Positions 26,853 through 35,602 of a stretch of DNA of 64,000 nucleotides are shown here, in pieces. The stretch spans positions 682,001 to 746,000 of the forward strand of contig NZ_JQMP01000003.1 in assembly GCF_000744775.1 (NCBI RefSeq), read 5' to 3'. Position 1 is the first letter of the stretch. Each line of letters opens with the position of its first letter. This stretch comes from Thermorudis peleae (GTDB lineage Bacteria; Chloroflexota; Chloroflexia; Thermomicrobiales; Thermomicrobiaceae). Both the position numbers and the translations under genes were made by a program. The notes under the pieces are model-generated. The model saw only the letters and a program-made list of their open reading frames with translations, was not told the origin of the DNA and searched no databases.

Positions 26853-27809
26853 TTAGCTGGCTGAGGCTCGTGGAGCAAGATCCCGTTTTTGCAACGCGAG
26901 GATCGCGAGAATGCAGAAGAAGAGGGTGTAAGCGATGAGGATGCCAGCTGCCCGGTATGGATGCAGGTGTTCAGTGGTACTACTCGCCAGGAGTTGGGTG
27001 CTGCTAGCTAGCTGTTGCGTGTTAAGCGTGCGCATGACTGATGCATTGCCGCCGATCAGGACTTCTTGGACGAGCGTAAGCAAGCGGTGGAGGAACCCGT
27101 GTGTCGCGGGCAAGACTTGACTGATAACTGGTACTGCAATTTGCTCAGCGAAGAGATAGCCTAAGACACAGCCCATCGTGACTGCCGATGACCGCAGGAG
27201 AAGGCCAATTGCAACGGTAGCGGTGACATACGGCAAGAGTGCCAAGAATGCGCGGCCAAGACTGAGGAGGACGGTGAGGACAAATCGACCGGTTAGCCAA
27301 CTGCCCAGAGTAGCTTGATGATAGATGGCCGAACCGATAGCTGACAACACAACTGCGGCTAGAAAAATGACGATGAGCCAAAGGATGGTAATCATCATAA
27401 GCCCGAGGAGTTTTGCCGTAGCAATTTTCCAGCGTGCTGTTCCACGGCTAGCCAGTAGACCAATTGTGCCCCAGCTAAATTCATTTCCCGTCATGCTCGC
27501 AGCAACAACGACTAAAGCGAAAATGCCGAGCCCACTGAGGAAATTGATCCCATCGCTCAAGCCACCAGGTAAGGTGACCGCTTCTTTCACGACATCCTGC
27601 AGGGATGTCGTAGCGTTTTGATCGCTCTGTGATACCTGGATGGAGACTCCGGGTGTTGCATCCCCCGTACCTTGGGGCGACGTAGCTGAGGTTGCGACAA
27701 ACAACAGGATGCGAACGGCAACGAAAAGGAAGAGGATAATGCCAAGCGCAATCCAGGTCATTGGGCGGCGGCTAAGTTTATAAAGCTCTGCGGCCAATAA
27801 GCCGCTCAT
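26853..27809 (-). CDS. ABC-2 type exporter permease
   Basis: A 318-residue integral membrane protein with about six hydrophobic segments: one near residue 20, then a large extracellular loop (about 45-85), then five from about 90 to 310. The N-terminal LLAAELYKLSRRPMTWIAL is the typical cytoplasmic start of ABC-2 permeases. It pairs with the ATPase encoded directly upstream, which overlaps it by ATGA. The substrate is unknown; bacitracin-, lantibiotic- or multidrug-type exporters share this layout. Confidence 0.85.
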   Translation of the reverse strand: MSGLLAAELYKLSRRPMTWIALGIILFLFVAVRILLFVATSATSPQGTGDATPGVSIQVSQSDQNATTSLQDVVKEAVTLPGGLSDGINFLSGLGIFALVVVAASMTGNEFSWGTIGLLASRGTARWKIATAKLLGLMMITILWLIVIFLAAVVLSAIGSAIYHQATLGSWLTGRFVLTVLLSLGRAFLALLPYVTATVAIGLLLRSSAVTMGCVLGYLFAEQIAVPVISQVLPATHGFLHRLLTLVQEVLIGGNASVMRTLNTQQLASSTQLLASSTTEHLHPYRAAGILIAYTLFFCILAILALQKRDLAPRASAS

Positions 27810-28747
27810 GCGACATGCTCCTCTGTTTGTGTGGAGGAAGCCCCAACCAGCTCAGCGAAGATATCACGCAGGCTCTCACGCTGAGGCACCAATTCCACAG
27901 GGTAGATATCCTGCTTCGCGAGCATGGCGCTCAGCTCACCGGCATGAGCTGGATCTGCGTAGATAACGAAAGCATTCTCACGCTCCTCGATGCCGGCAAT
28001 CCACGCTGGACGCCCTGGGCTCGTCAAGAGGGCTCGCGCGCGATGATCATCCGTGGTTCGTAACCGGATACAGCTTGTGTGCTGGAGCAACGCTGATAGC
28101 GGCCCATCTGCGACAACACGACCACGTGCGATGATGATGACCCGGTCACAGAGCGTCTCAACATCCGGCAGGAGGTGACTCGAGAGGAGAATGGTCTTGC
28201 CGTTTTCGACCAGTTCTTTGAGCAAGGCGTGGATCCGCTGTTGGCCCAGCGGATCCAGCCCGTTTGTTGGCTCATCGAGGAGCAGGATGTCGGGGTCGCC
28301 AAGCAGTGCGCTAGCAAGCGAGAGCATTTGCCGCATGCCTTGGGAGTAGCTTTTGGCTGGCCGACGGCTGTGTTCGCTCAGCCCAACACGCTCACAAAGA
28401 CTCGGGATGACGCGCGGGTCAACGTTATACGTACGGGCGAGGACGGCGAGGTTGTCTTCTCCGCTTAAGTATGGATAGAAGACAGCTGCTTCAGGCATAA
28501 TCCCCACGCGGCGAAGTGCTACCTGCCCAGCTGGGGTATCAAGCTTCTGGCCAAAGAGCCGAATTTCACCGCTCGTCGGCTGAACAAGTCCCGCCAGCAT
28601 CGACAGCGTCGTCGTTTTTCCAGCACCATTCGGGCCAAGTAGGCCAACAAGCTCACCAGCGCGCAACGTGAATGTGACATCCTGCACAGCGAAGCGCTGA
28701 CCGTAGCGTTTCGTCAGGTGCTCAGCGCAGAGAACCGGTTGTTCCAT
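27806..28747 (-). CDS. ABC exporter ATP-binding protein
   Basis: A 313-residue nucleotide-binding subunit: Walker A GLLGPNGAGKTTTLSML near residue 34, signature SYSQGMRQMLSLA near 138, Walker B ILLLDEPTNGLDPLG near 155 and the H-loop LLSSHLLPDVETL near 190. The C-terminal 80 residues form the accessory domain typical of CcmA/DrrA-like ATPases. The gene starts 36 bp after recA, so it may receive recA readthrough. Confidence 0.9.
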   Translation of the reverse strand: MEQPVLCAEHLTKRYGQRFAVQDVTFTLRAGELVGLLGPNGAGKTTTLSMLAGLVQPTSGEIRLFGQKLDTPAGQVALRRVGIMPEAAVFYPYLSGEDNLAVLARTYNVDPRVIPSLCERVGLSEHSRRPAKSYSQGMRQMLSLASALLGDPDILLLDEPTNGLDPLGQQRIHALLKELVENGKTILLSSHLLPDVETLCDRVIIIARGRVVADGPLSALLQHTSCIRLRTTDDHRARALLTSPGRPAWIAGIEERENAFVIYADPAHAGELSAMLAKQDIYPVELVPQRESLRDIFAELVGASSTQTEEHVA

Positions 28748-28783
28748 GGATGCTCCAAGTGATCCAATCGGCCCGCATGAGCG

Positions 28784-29887
28784 CTAGAGATCACGGAATA
28801 ATCCTGGCAGCAGCGCGGACTCTTCGTCGTCATCAAGTGGCTCAGCGGGTGTTGGTGCTGGCGTCTCTTCGCCGCTACCATCGTAGTGAATCCGATGCCG
28901 GAGTTCCGGCGCGGCCTGGCGAATTCGCTGTTCGATTTCCTGAAGTACGCTGGGATTAGCCTTAAGGAAGGCCTTCGCGTTCTCTCGGCCTTGCCCAAGC
29001 CGCTCGTCCCCCAGGTAGTACCATGCACCGCTCTTGCGGATAATCCCGAGGTCTGTGGCGACGTCCAAGACGTTTCCTACAACTGAGATGCCTTCGTTGT
29101 ACATAATGTCGAATTCAGCCTGACGGAAGGGCGGTGCGACCTTATTCTTGACGACCTTGACGCGCACGCGCATGCCAACGGTGTCTTGGCCTTCCTTAAT
29201 AACGTCGACCTTGCGAATATCAAGACGAACTGAAGCGTAGAATTTGAGGGCCATTCCTCCCGTCGTCGTCTCGGGATTGCCGTACATGACACCGATCTTC
29301 ATCCGGAGTTGGTTAATAAAGATGACGGCAGTCTTCGAGCGGTTAATCGCGCTGGTTAGCTTGCGGAGTGCCTGGCTCATGAGCCGAGCTTGGAGTCCAA
29401 CGTGCGCGTCACCCATCTCGCCTTCGATCTCTGCTCGTGGGACGAGCGCGGCGACCGAGTCGATCACGACAACGTCGACTGCGCCACTCCGCACGAGAGT
29501 TTCGGTAATCTCAAGCGCTTGCTCGCCCGTATCGGGCTGAGCAATAAGCAGACTGTCGAGATCAACACCAAGGCGCTCGGCATAAATCGGGTCGAAGGCA
29601 TGCTCAGCGTCAATATAGGCGGCAACACCGCCAAGTTTCTGGGCTTGGGCAATGACGCTGAGGGCAAGCGTCGTCTTCCCGCTTGACTCTGGGCCATAGA
29701 CTTCAGTAATGCGTCCACGTGGAATACCACCAACGCCGAGTGCGAGGTCAAGGGCGATTGCTCCCGTTGGGATGACCTCGACCTGGAGTTTGCTCGTATC
29801 TTCACCTAGGCGCATAATGGCGCCTTTGCCGTACTGTCGCTCAATCTGTGAAATGGCGAGCTCGAGAGCCTTCTGTCGATCTGCCAT
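28784..29887 (-). CDS. recA: Recombinase RecA
   Basis: A 367-residue strand-exchange ATPase. Walker A is [10 protein letters not shown] near residue 67, Walker B is [15 protein letters not shown] near 140, and L2 has [20 protein letters not shown] near 200. The C-terminus is acidic as usual. It has its own promoter with a possible SOS operator overlapping the start site, and no recX follows; an ABC exporter does. Confidence 0.97.
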   Translation of the reverse strand: MADRQKALELAISQIERQYGKGAIMRLGEDTSKLQVEVIPTGAIALDLALGVGGIPRGRITEVYGPESSGKTTLALSVIAQAQKLGGVAAYIDAEHAFDPIYAERLGVDLDSLLIAQPDTGEQALEITETLVRSGAVDVVVIDSVAALVPRAEIEGEMGDAHVGLQARLMSQALRKLTSAINRSKTAVIFINQLRMKIGVMYGNPETTTGGMALKFYASVRLDIRKVDVIKEGQDTVGMRVRVKVVKNKVAPPFRQAEFDIMYNEGISVVGNVLDVATDLGIIRKSGAWYYLGDERLGQGRENAKAFLKANPSVLQEIEQRIRQAAPELRHRIHYDGSGEETPAPTPAEPLDDDEESALLPGLFRDL

Positions 29888-29923
29888 GGATGCCTGCCTT
29901 CCTGATCACCAGCGCCTTTCGGC

Positions 29924-29935
29924 GAAAGAATGTTC
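29924..29935 (-). promoter_or_regulatory. Possible LexA (SOS) box
   Basis: On the minus strand GAACATTCTTTC differs by one base from the Gram-positive SOS core GAAC-N4-GTTC. It overlaps the predicted transcription start of recA (7 bp after the -10), where a repressor would block transcription. LexA sites vary in Chloroflexota, so this is tentative. Confidence 0.35.
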
Positions 29936-29941
29936 TGTCTT

Positions 29942-29970
29942 ATGGTACTCCAGCGGTGCTGCAATGTCAA
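29942..29970 (-). promoter_or_regulatory. recA promoter
   Basis: On the minus strand: TTGACA (29965-29970), 17-bp spacer, TACCAT (29942-29947). The -35 overlaps the last codons of the upstream DarA-like gene. Transcription would begin near 29935, about 48 bp before the recA ATG. Confidence 0.65.
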
Positions 29971-30323
29971 CTAACGGGGCCACTGATGCGCTCGATCCGC
30001 TCGACTGGGAGTGTGAAGATGATTGCGCCACCAACTTCAACTTCGAAGTTCTCTGGCAAGTATAAGAGACCTGGTTCAACTGCCGGGACATAGGGGACGA
30101 CGATCTCCTTACGGCGGCGGCAGGTTCGCCGAATAATTGCGAGGGTGCGGTTCACCTGGTCATCTTCGACGCCAAGGAATAGGCTAACGTTATCACGACG
30201 AAGTAGCGCGCCAGCACTCGTGATGCGGGTCATTCGTAAGCCCTCGGCGACCAGTTCGTCCATGAGTTTCTCAGCGTCTTCACTCTGAACGATCGCGATC
30301 AGAAGTTTCACGCGGTTCTCCAC
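29967..30323 (-). CDS. Cyclic-di-AMP receptor protein (DarA/PstA type, PII-like)
   Basis: A 118-residue PII-like protein. The family pattern is clear: KLLIAIVQSEDAEKLMDEL at the N-terminus, RMTRITSAGALLRRDN with the T-x-G-x-x-L-R loop, SLFLGVEDDQVNRTLAII, and VEVGGAIIFTLPVERIERI at the C-terminus. Homologues (Bacillus DarA, Staphylococcus PstA) bind c-di-AMP as trimers; the downstream partner is unknown. A GTG start with AGAGGTG upstream is used. Its presence implies that this organism makes c-di-AMP. It lies just upstream of recA. Confidence 0.88.
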   Translation of the reverse strand: MENRVKLLIAIVQSEDAEKLMDELVAEGLRMTRITSAGALLRRDNVSLFLGVEDDQVNRTLAIIRRTCRRRKEIVVPYVPAVEPGLLYLPENFEVEVGGAIIFTLPVERIERISGPVS

Positions 30324-30374
30324 TTCACCTCTTATGTCTTGGTGTTCCAGCTTGAGCCGACCGATAGCATGCTG

Positions 30375-30403
30375 AGTATACGGCCAGCAGAATCGTCGCG
30401 CAA
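30375..30403 (-). promoter_or_regulatory. Promoter of the DarA-like gene
   Basis: Minus strand TTGCGC (30398-30403), 17-bp spacer, TATACT (30375-30380), about 50 bp before the GTG start. Confidence 0.5.
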
Positions 30404-30437
30404 TAGCATGAGAATGAACAATAGATGAACAGCGCAG

Positions 30438-32057
30438 TCAGGCATTGACCGCCGCGTCGGCGGCAAGCGACGCAAGCACGTCTCGAACGGTTAAAAGTCC
30501 TTGCCCAAAGACCCGGTTGATTTGCGTGCTATAGGCAAGTGTCCCATCGAAAACCACGGAAGGCTCCCCTTCTGCGATCACCTCACCCTCGGCGAGGAGT
30601 ACCACCCAATCAGCACACAGGGCAATGAGTTCACAGTCGTGCGAGGTAAGTATGACAGTTTTTCCTTCCTCTGCCAGAGCGCGGAGATGTTGTGCAAGCA
30701 CGTGCTTGAATTCCGGATCAAGTCCTCGCGTTGGTTCGTCAAGGAGGAGCACAGGCGGATCGTGTGCGACAGCAATCGCGAGAGCAAGACGTTGTTGCTC
30801 GCCAACACTAAGGTCATACGGGTGTTTAGCCGCAACAGCAGTGAGCTGAAATGCATGGAGCAGGTCCTGCAGTCGAGCTGCGCGTGAAGCCGCGTTCGTG
30901 TCAAGACTGGTGCACAGTTCTTCCTCAACACGTTCAGTAAGGAAGAGCGTGCTCGGTAGTTGAGGCACGTAGCCCATCCAGCGTGTGCGCTCTTCCACAG
31001 GGACTTTCGTAATGTCACGATCACCGAGCCATATCCGACCTTCGCGTGGCCTGATAAGACCGCGGATTGCCCGGAGCAGTGTTGTCTTGCCTGCCCCGTT
31101 CCGGCCGAGAATAGCCGTGACCGCTCCGTGCGGACAATGGAGTGTGCATGCTCGCAGCCCCCAACTGCCTGACGCAAACTGGACGCTAAGGCGCTCAACA
31201 CGAATCCCAGGTTCCCGCGGAGCTTGGCGTATTACCCGCTTGGAGAGTGTCATCGGCTTGGCACGTACGTGTTGGCGTGCTTCACGAACAGTTAACGGCA
31301 GTGGCCGCCAGTCAAGTGCCATGCCAAGCTGGATAAGTGGCGGTGGGTATGGGAGCAGCGGAGCGATACTGCGTGGCTCGCCATCATGGACGATCTGACC
31401 ATCTGCCATGATGACAAGGCGAGTACAGTTGCCGAGGACACGCTCAAGCCGATGTTCAGTCAGGACAAGCGTTAACCCGAGATCGCTCGTCAGCTGGGTT
31501 AAGACGCTCAGCAGCGACTCTGCCGCCCAGGGGTCAAGCTGGGATGTTGGCTCGTCAAGTGCCAAGATCGTTGGGCGTGTCGCGAGGGCAACGGCTAATG
31601 CTACACGCTGTCGTTCTCCGCCAGAAAGCGTGTGAATGCGGCGACCATGCAGTGCACTAATCCCAAGAATGTCAAGTGCTTCCTCAGTTCGGAGTCGTGC
31701 AGCCTGGGGACTAAAGCCAAGACTTTCCAAGGCAAATTGCAGTTCTTCTGCAACCCGGTCGACGACTACTTGCGTTTCAGGATCTTGAGCGAGAAATCCC
31801 ACGAGATGGCTCAGTTGGGCTGGACGTATGGTCTTTGTATCACGGCCAGCGACATAAACTGATCCTCCGAAAGTGCCACCGGTGAAGTGAGGGATGAGGC
31901 CATTGAGTGTCCGCAACAACGTTGATTTCCCAGCCCCCGATCGGCCTGCGATCACCACAAATTCGCCTTCGTCGACCGTCCAGTTTGGAATCGTCAACGC
32001 TGGCGTGCTGCTCCCTGGATAGCAATAGCGCACTGAACGAAGTTCAATGATTGCCAT
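30438..32057 (-). CDS. ECF transporter double ATPase (EcfA1-EcfA2 fusion)
   Basis: A 539-residue protein containing two complete ABC ATPase domains. Domain 1 (about 1-230) has AGRSGAGKSTLL, LSGGERQRVALA and LALDEPTSQLD. Domain 2 (about 285-520) has LGRNGAGKTTLL, LSVGEQQRLALA and LLLDEPTRGLD. This is the energising module of energy-coupling-factor vitamin importers. It lies 1 bp after the T component gene, the last gene of the cobalamin-riboswitch operon, so it most likely powers cobalamin or corrinoid uptake. Confidence 0.92.
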   Translation of the reverse strand: MAIIELRSVRYCYPGSSTPALTIPNWTVDEGEFVVIAGRSGAGKSTLLRTLNGLIPHFTGGTFGGSVYVAGRDTKTIRPAQLSHLVGFLAQDPETQVVVDRVAEELQFALESLGFSPQAARLRTEEALDILGISALHGRRIHTLSGGERQRVALAVALATRPTILALDEPTSQLDPWAAESLLSVLTQLTSDLGLTLVLTEHRLERVLGNCTRLVIMADGQIVHDGEPRSIAPLLPYPPPLIQLGMALDWRPLPLTVREARQHVRAKPMTLSKRVIRQAPREPGIRVERLSVQFASGSWGLRACTLHCPHGAVTAILGRNGAGKTTLLRAIRGLIRPREGRIWLGDRDITKVPVEERTRWMGYVPQLPSTLFLTERVEEELCTSLDTNAASRAARLQDLLHAFQLTAVAAKHPYDLSVGEQQRLALAIAVAHDPPVLLLDEPTRGLDPEFKHVLAQHLRALAEEGKTVILTSHDCELIALCADWVVLLAEGEVIAEGEPSVVFDGTLAYSTQINRVFGQGLLTVRDVLASLAADAAVNA

Positions 32058-32058
32058 A

Positions 32059-33030
32059 TCACGTTCCTATGGTGAGTGTTGGAAGCGCAAGCAAAGCAGC
32101 TGCAAGAGTCGGATACAGGGCGAGTGGGGGAAGAGTCAGTGTTGGATAGGTAGAGTATTGGAGTATTTGTGGCTGCAGCAGAAGTGTGCCCCAGAGAATG
32201 CTAAGGCTCAGGATAGTCATGGCAAGACTGAGACGATGCGGGCGGTCCCATGGAAGCTGCAGGATACGCGGCCAAATGAGGATGACAAAGAGGCTGAGGC
32301 CAAGCAAAACGAGGCCAACGGCAATGCCTGTTACGACGCCGTTGGTGCCGAGAAGCCCAAGGATAAGCCCAAGCGTTCCACAGAGCAGGCAACCGAGGGC
32401 ACTATATTCTTTCCAACTTGGTCGCATGCGGCCGTATCCGCGGCATTCAAGGGTTTCCGCAAGTGCGAGCGCATAGGTGAATCCATGGTGCAGCATGCTT
32501 GAAAGCAACCAGCTAAGCCGAATGCTCTGGGTGCTTGGAATCCCACGAATAGTTTGCGCCTCGCGGATGTCGTGAAAAGCCCGAACAGCGGAGGGGAAAA
32601 TCGTTCCAGCAAGGGCAACGGCAACCGCCACTGAACTGAATCCTGGGGGAATAAGACGAAGGATTTCGAAGCCGTCGAGCGCTGCATATACGGTTATCCC
32701 AACGATAATAGCCGTCGTTAGGGCAAGCGCAGTGCACAAGCCGTACACCAATGCGTTGAGCGTAAGTGGCCCACCGACAATTGGCCATGATGCGGGCAGT
32801 TGCAGCATGACCCTGTCTCCAATATGAGCGGTGAGGACATTAAAGAGCACACTGACCACACTGAGCGTGCTGCTGATCACGAGCGATTGCCGGACTGCGC
32901 TCCACGAAGCAACCGAGAGTTGCACAGCGAGTACACTCAACACCGTTATCCCCAAATACCAGGGGTTCCGTGTTGATGAAATCAAGGTCAAGGCTGCGCC
33001 TGCCCAGAGGAGCCAAGTCAGCGCATTCAT
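32059..33030 (-). CDS. ECF transporter transmembrane component (EcfT)
   Basis: A 323-residue polytopic protein with about eight hydrophobic segments. The two cytoplasmic coupling-helix signatures of EcfT are recognisable: REAQTIRGIP near residue 168 and LAETLECRGYG near 200 (family forms: EAQ..RG and A.E.RG). It is longer than usual, with an extra hydrophobic C-terminal region. The start at 33030 overlaps the preceding gene by ATGA; an upstream start is possible but would lie inside that gene. No substrate-binding S component is encoded in this operon. Confidence 0.85.
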   Translation of the reverse strand: MNALTWLLWAGAALTLISSTRNPWYLGITVLSVLAVQLSVASWSAVRQSLVISSTLSVVSVLFNVLTAHIGDRVMLQLPASWPIVGGPLTLNALVYGLCTALALTTAIIVGITVYAALDGFEILRLIPPGFSSVAVAVALAGTIFPSAVRAFHDIREAQTIRGIPSTQSIRLSWLLSSMLHHGFTYALALAETLECRGYGRMRPSWKEYSALGCLLCGTLGLILGLLGTNGVVTGIAVGLVLLGLSLFVILIWPRILQLPWDRPHRLSLAMTILSLSILWGTLLLQPQILQYSTYPTLTLPPLALYPTLAAALLALPTLTIGT

Positions 33031-34058
33031 TCTCTCCCCCGTTGTGGCTTGATGTGCCGCCGCCAAATTGTCCAGCCCATCAACCCGATGATGGCGATGA
33101 CGAGTGCTCCATAGATGCTGTACATGGCCAGTCGATGCTGCTCGCGTCCTGGCCGCTGTGATAGTGGTGGGGCAGATCCGACGCTCGGCCCATTGCTGAC
33201 GATCGGCGTAGCCAGCACAGTCGGCTGCGCGAGGGTTGAGAATGGCGAAGGTACGGCACTTGCTGGAATCGTCGTTGGCGATGGGAGAGCAGAAGGGGAG
33301 GGCGAACCTAACGGAGGTGATGGCATGATCGCCGGTGGTGAAGGCGTTGCTGGTTGTGGTGTTGAAGCCATGGTCGGCGGTGATGTTGCTGCTGAAGGCG
33401 GTACGGTGGGGGGCACGGTTGGGGTCGAAGGGCGCGTTGGTATCACGGTCGCTTGTGCTTGAGAAGGAAGCGCAGGGGGTGGCGTTGGAGGTAGTGGCGA
33501 TGGCCCTGCCGTTGGCTGCGTGTGGCGTTGGACGCCGGCCTGCGCTGCAATAGCATCGATTGACGTTGCCGGCAAGCCGCTAGCACCTGCTGTCCACGAC
33601 CAACCATCGACATCGCCGTCGTGGATCTTGCGATTCGATGCCCCCACCGTCTGCAGTATCCATGTGCCCTCGGGTGTTAAGCGGTAGTAATGCCAAAAGT
33701 ACGCAGGGTTACTATAGCTTTTGCAGAAGCAGTTCTCGGCTGGGCATCCTTCTTGGTTAATCGCGCAGACAGCAGCGCCAAGGCCAGGGTAGGTTGCAAT
33801 CGTGATCGGTACCCCAGCCCGTTGCAAAAGGTCGAGCCCTGTGATCTCTGGTTCCGTAAACTCAACGTAGTGCATTTCGATGTGGCCGTCGCCATGACGA
33901 ATGACGAGGCCAGCGCCGTTTGGTCGATCGGCGCTGGCCGTCAGCAGTGCAATTGGCCAAAGAAGGAGCGTGAAGATGAGGGCGAGAGGCCAGCGACGAT
34001 GTCGCTGACCTCGGAATACCCGTCGGTGACGATTGTGCACCGGGTGATCGACCCTCAC
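33027..34058 (-). CDS. DUF4430 (transcobalamin C-terminal-like) membrane-anchored surface protein
   Basis: A 343-residue protein: basic N-terminus with a signal/anchor helix (about 22-42), a DUF4430 domain (about 48-160), a long Pro/Ser/Thr/Ala spacer (about 180-305) and a C-terminal membrane helix (about 312-334) followed by a basic tail. DUF4430 (PF14478) is the family of the beta-rich C-terminal domain of animal transcobalamin and intrinsic factor; the characteristic WILQTVGASNRKIHDGD segment is present. Four cysteines (98, 105, 110, 112) form a tight cluster not expected for a simple DUF4430. It is 11 bp downstream of the barrel protein gene. Confidence 0.75.
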   Translation of the reverse strand: MRVDHPVHNRHRRVFRGQRHRRWPLALIFTLLLWPIALLTASADRPNGAGLVIRHGDGHIEMHYVEFTEPEITGLDLLQRAGVPITIATYPGLGAAVCAINQEGCPAENCFCKSYSNPAYFWHYYRLTPEGTWILQTVGASNRKIHDGDVDGWSWTAGASGLPATSIDAIAAQAGVQRHTQPTAGPSPLPPTPPPALPSQAQATVIPTRPSTPTVPPTVPPSAATSPPTMASTPQPATPSPPAIMPSPPLGSPSPSALPSPTTIPASAVPSPFSTLAQPTVLATPIVSNGPSVGSAPPLSQRPGREQHRLAMYSIYGALVIAIIGLMGWTIWRRHIKPQRGRE

Positions 34059-34069
34059 CGTTCCCTCGA

Positions 34070-35602
34070 CTAGGACACTCCAAGTTGTTCAGCACCAAGA
34101 CGTGTGAGGAGTACGTCATACCGCGTTGGCCAGGCACCGGGATGCCACTCGAAGCGGGCCCGCTCGAAGACCTGAACCACCACCCCGTTCTCGGTGTACT
34201 CCTCGCTCAGCGGATAACCAAAGACTGCAAGCCCGCCGAATTGCTCCCAGTAGGCCCGGAAGCCATTGCACACGTTGTGGTGTGTCTCCGGGAAATAGCG
34301 GCAGGCAGGATTTGTCGATTGTGGTGTCTGCTGGAATGCCGGGCCATGGGCATGGGTTGCTGCCCATTCAGCTCCGAGGCGCCCGAGGAGGATCATCGGC
34401 TGGCCTTGCATGTCGGGGTGCCACTCAAGCCGAGCTCGCTCGAACCACTGAACCACAGCTCCCCGTTGGGCGTCATAGTATGGACGTGTCAGTGGGTAGC
34501 CAAGGTTTGGCAACCCCCCAGCTTGTTGCCAGGTTGTTCGGAAGGCGCCACAGAGGTTGTGGTGGGTCTCGGCAAAGAAATCGCAATCGAGGCTATCTTG
34601 AATTTCATCCTGTCGAGCGACAACTGAGGCGCTTTGGAGCATGAACGGGAACGGAACGGCAGCCAGGGCAGGAAGTGCTTGGACGGTCGCGAGGAGATTG
34701 TCGTCGGGACTGTCATTCCGCCAGCGAAACGCTCCGTCGGCATTGGCAAAGCGGAGCAGTGCTGCCGAGGCGTTATGCCAATCGTTGCTTTCGGGATGTT
34801 GCCCAGCGGCGAGGGTCGCCTGGATAGCTAATGCCGTTGAGTTGGCGTCACCGTCCTGCCCGGGCTGATAACCAAAAGAACCATCGGGTTGCTGGACGGT
34901 GTGAAGATACCCAAGCCCCTTGACGATTACCGGGTCATTTGCGGCAACGCCCGCTGCACGCAACGCCTGCAGCACGATTGCGGTTGTGTTGCTATCCCCG
35001 GCGCCAGCATCAGTGCTTCCATCCCATGCCCAACTGCCGTCTGCTCCCTGATGTGCGATGAGTCCCTGAACCGCTTGCTGTGGGATCTCGACTTTGGCTG
35101 CTGCAAGGGCCAGAAGTGCATAGGCATCTGCAAAGAGCTGCGAAGAGTAGAGCCCCGTCTTTGGATCGTAGGCTTGCGTAATTTGGCGAATAAGATCAAG
35201 CCCGCCAAAAGAACGTGGGGACTGGCCACTTGCGATAACGGCAAGTGCAAGTTTTGCTGCTCCGCCAACGGTGTTGGCGTAGTTTGTGGCTTGCGCCGCA
35301 AGGAAGTCAAGCGGGGACTTTTGATTACGCGTAACACTGGCTGGGTCAATCCCGAAAGAGGCGAGTGCGAGCACGACATCACTGGTGGTGCTTGGATCAC
35401 TTTGTCCTTTCAAGCCGGGAAAGCCCCCGTCATCCTTCTGCTGGGTCAGGAGCCACCGAACTGCACGGACTCCAGTTGTCGCAGAGGCCAGCGTATCAGC
35501 GTGGACAGTAAGGGCCGGCGCGAGAAGAAACGTGAGTGCCAGGATAAGAGCAGACAAAGGTCGCCAACGTTGGCCAAGCACGATCTTCCCCTTCCCAATC
35601 AT
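34070..35602 (-). CDS. Secreted transcobalamin-like alpha/alpha-barrel protein with C-terminal surface repeats
   Basis: A 510-residue exported protein. A signal peptide (1-36) precedes a prenyltransferase/terpene-cyclase-type alpha/alpha barrel (about 40-325) with repeats such as QQKDDGGFPG near 55, GADGSWAWDG near 187 and QQPDGSFGYQPG near 237, the latter two each near TTA/STA...LQA helices as in the N-terminal domain of transcobalamin. It ends in two copies (about 340-415 and 434-508) of a repeat containing ETHHN, a GYP turn and FERARxEWHP, of a kind I associate with Chloroflexota surface proteins. Catalytic aspartates of terpene cyclases (DxDD) are absent, so it is a binding protein rather than an enzyme. 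It is the first gene after the cobalamin riboswitch. Confidence 0.78.
   Translation of the reverse strand: MIGKGKIVLGQRWRPLSALILALTFLLAPALTVHADTLASATTGVRAVRWLLTQQKDDGGFPGLKGQSDPSTTSDVVLALASFGIDPASVTRNQKSPLDFLAAQATNYANTVGGAAKLALAVIASGQSPRSFGGLDLIRQITQAYDPKTGLYSSQLFADAYALLALAAAKVEIPQQAVQGLIAHQGADGSWAWDGSTDAGAGDSNTTAIVLQALRAAGVAANDPVIVKGLGYLHTVQQPDGSFGYQPGQDGDANSTALAIQATLAAGQHPESNDWHNASAALLRFANADGAFRWRNDSPDDNLLATVQALPALAAVPFPFMLQSASVVARQDEIQDSLDCDFFAETHHNLCGAFRTTWQQAGGLPNLGYPLTRPYYDAQRGAVVQWFERARLEWHPDMQGQPMILLGRLGAEWAATHAHGPAFQQTPQSTNPACRYFPETHHNVCNGFRAYWEQFGGLAVFGYPLSEEYTENGVVVQVFERARFEWHPGAWPTRYDVLLTRLGAEQLGVS

Noticed and set aside
26651-26878. Short reading frames on both strands in the gap after the NlpC/P60 terminator
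   Set aside because: No ribosome site, no motif, and mutually overlapping; treated as noncoding.
33115-33560. Low-complexity GC-rich stretch that could be read as tandem DNA repeats
   Set aside because: It encodes the Pro/Ser/Thr spacer of the DUF4430 protein; no constant repeat unit is present.
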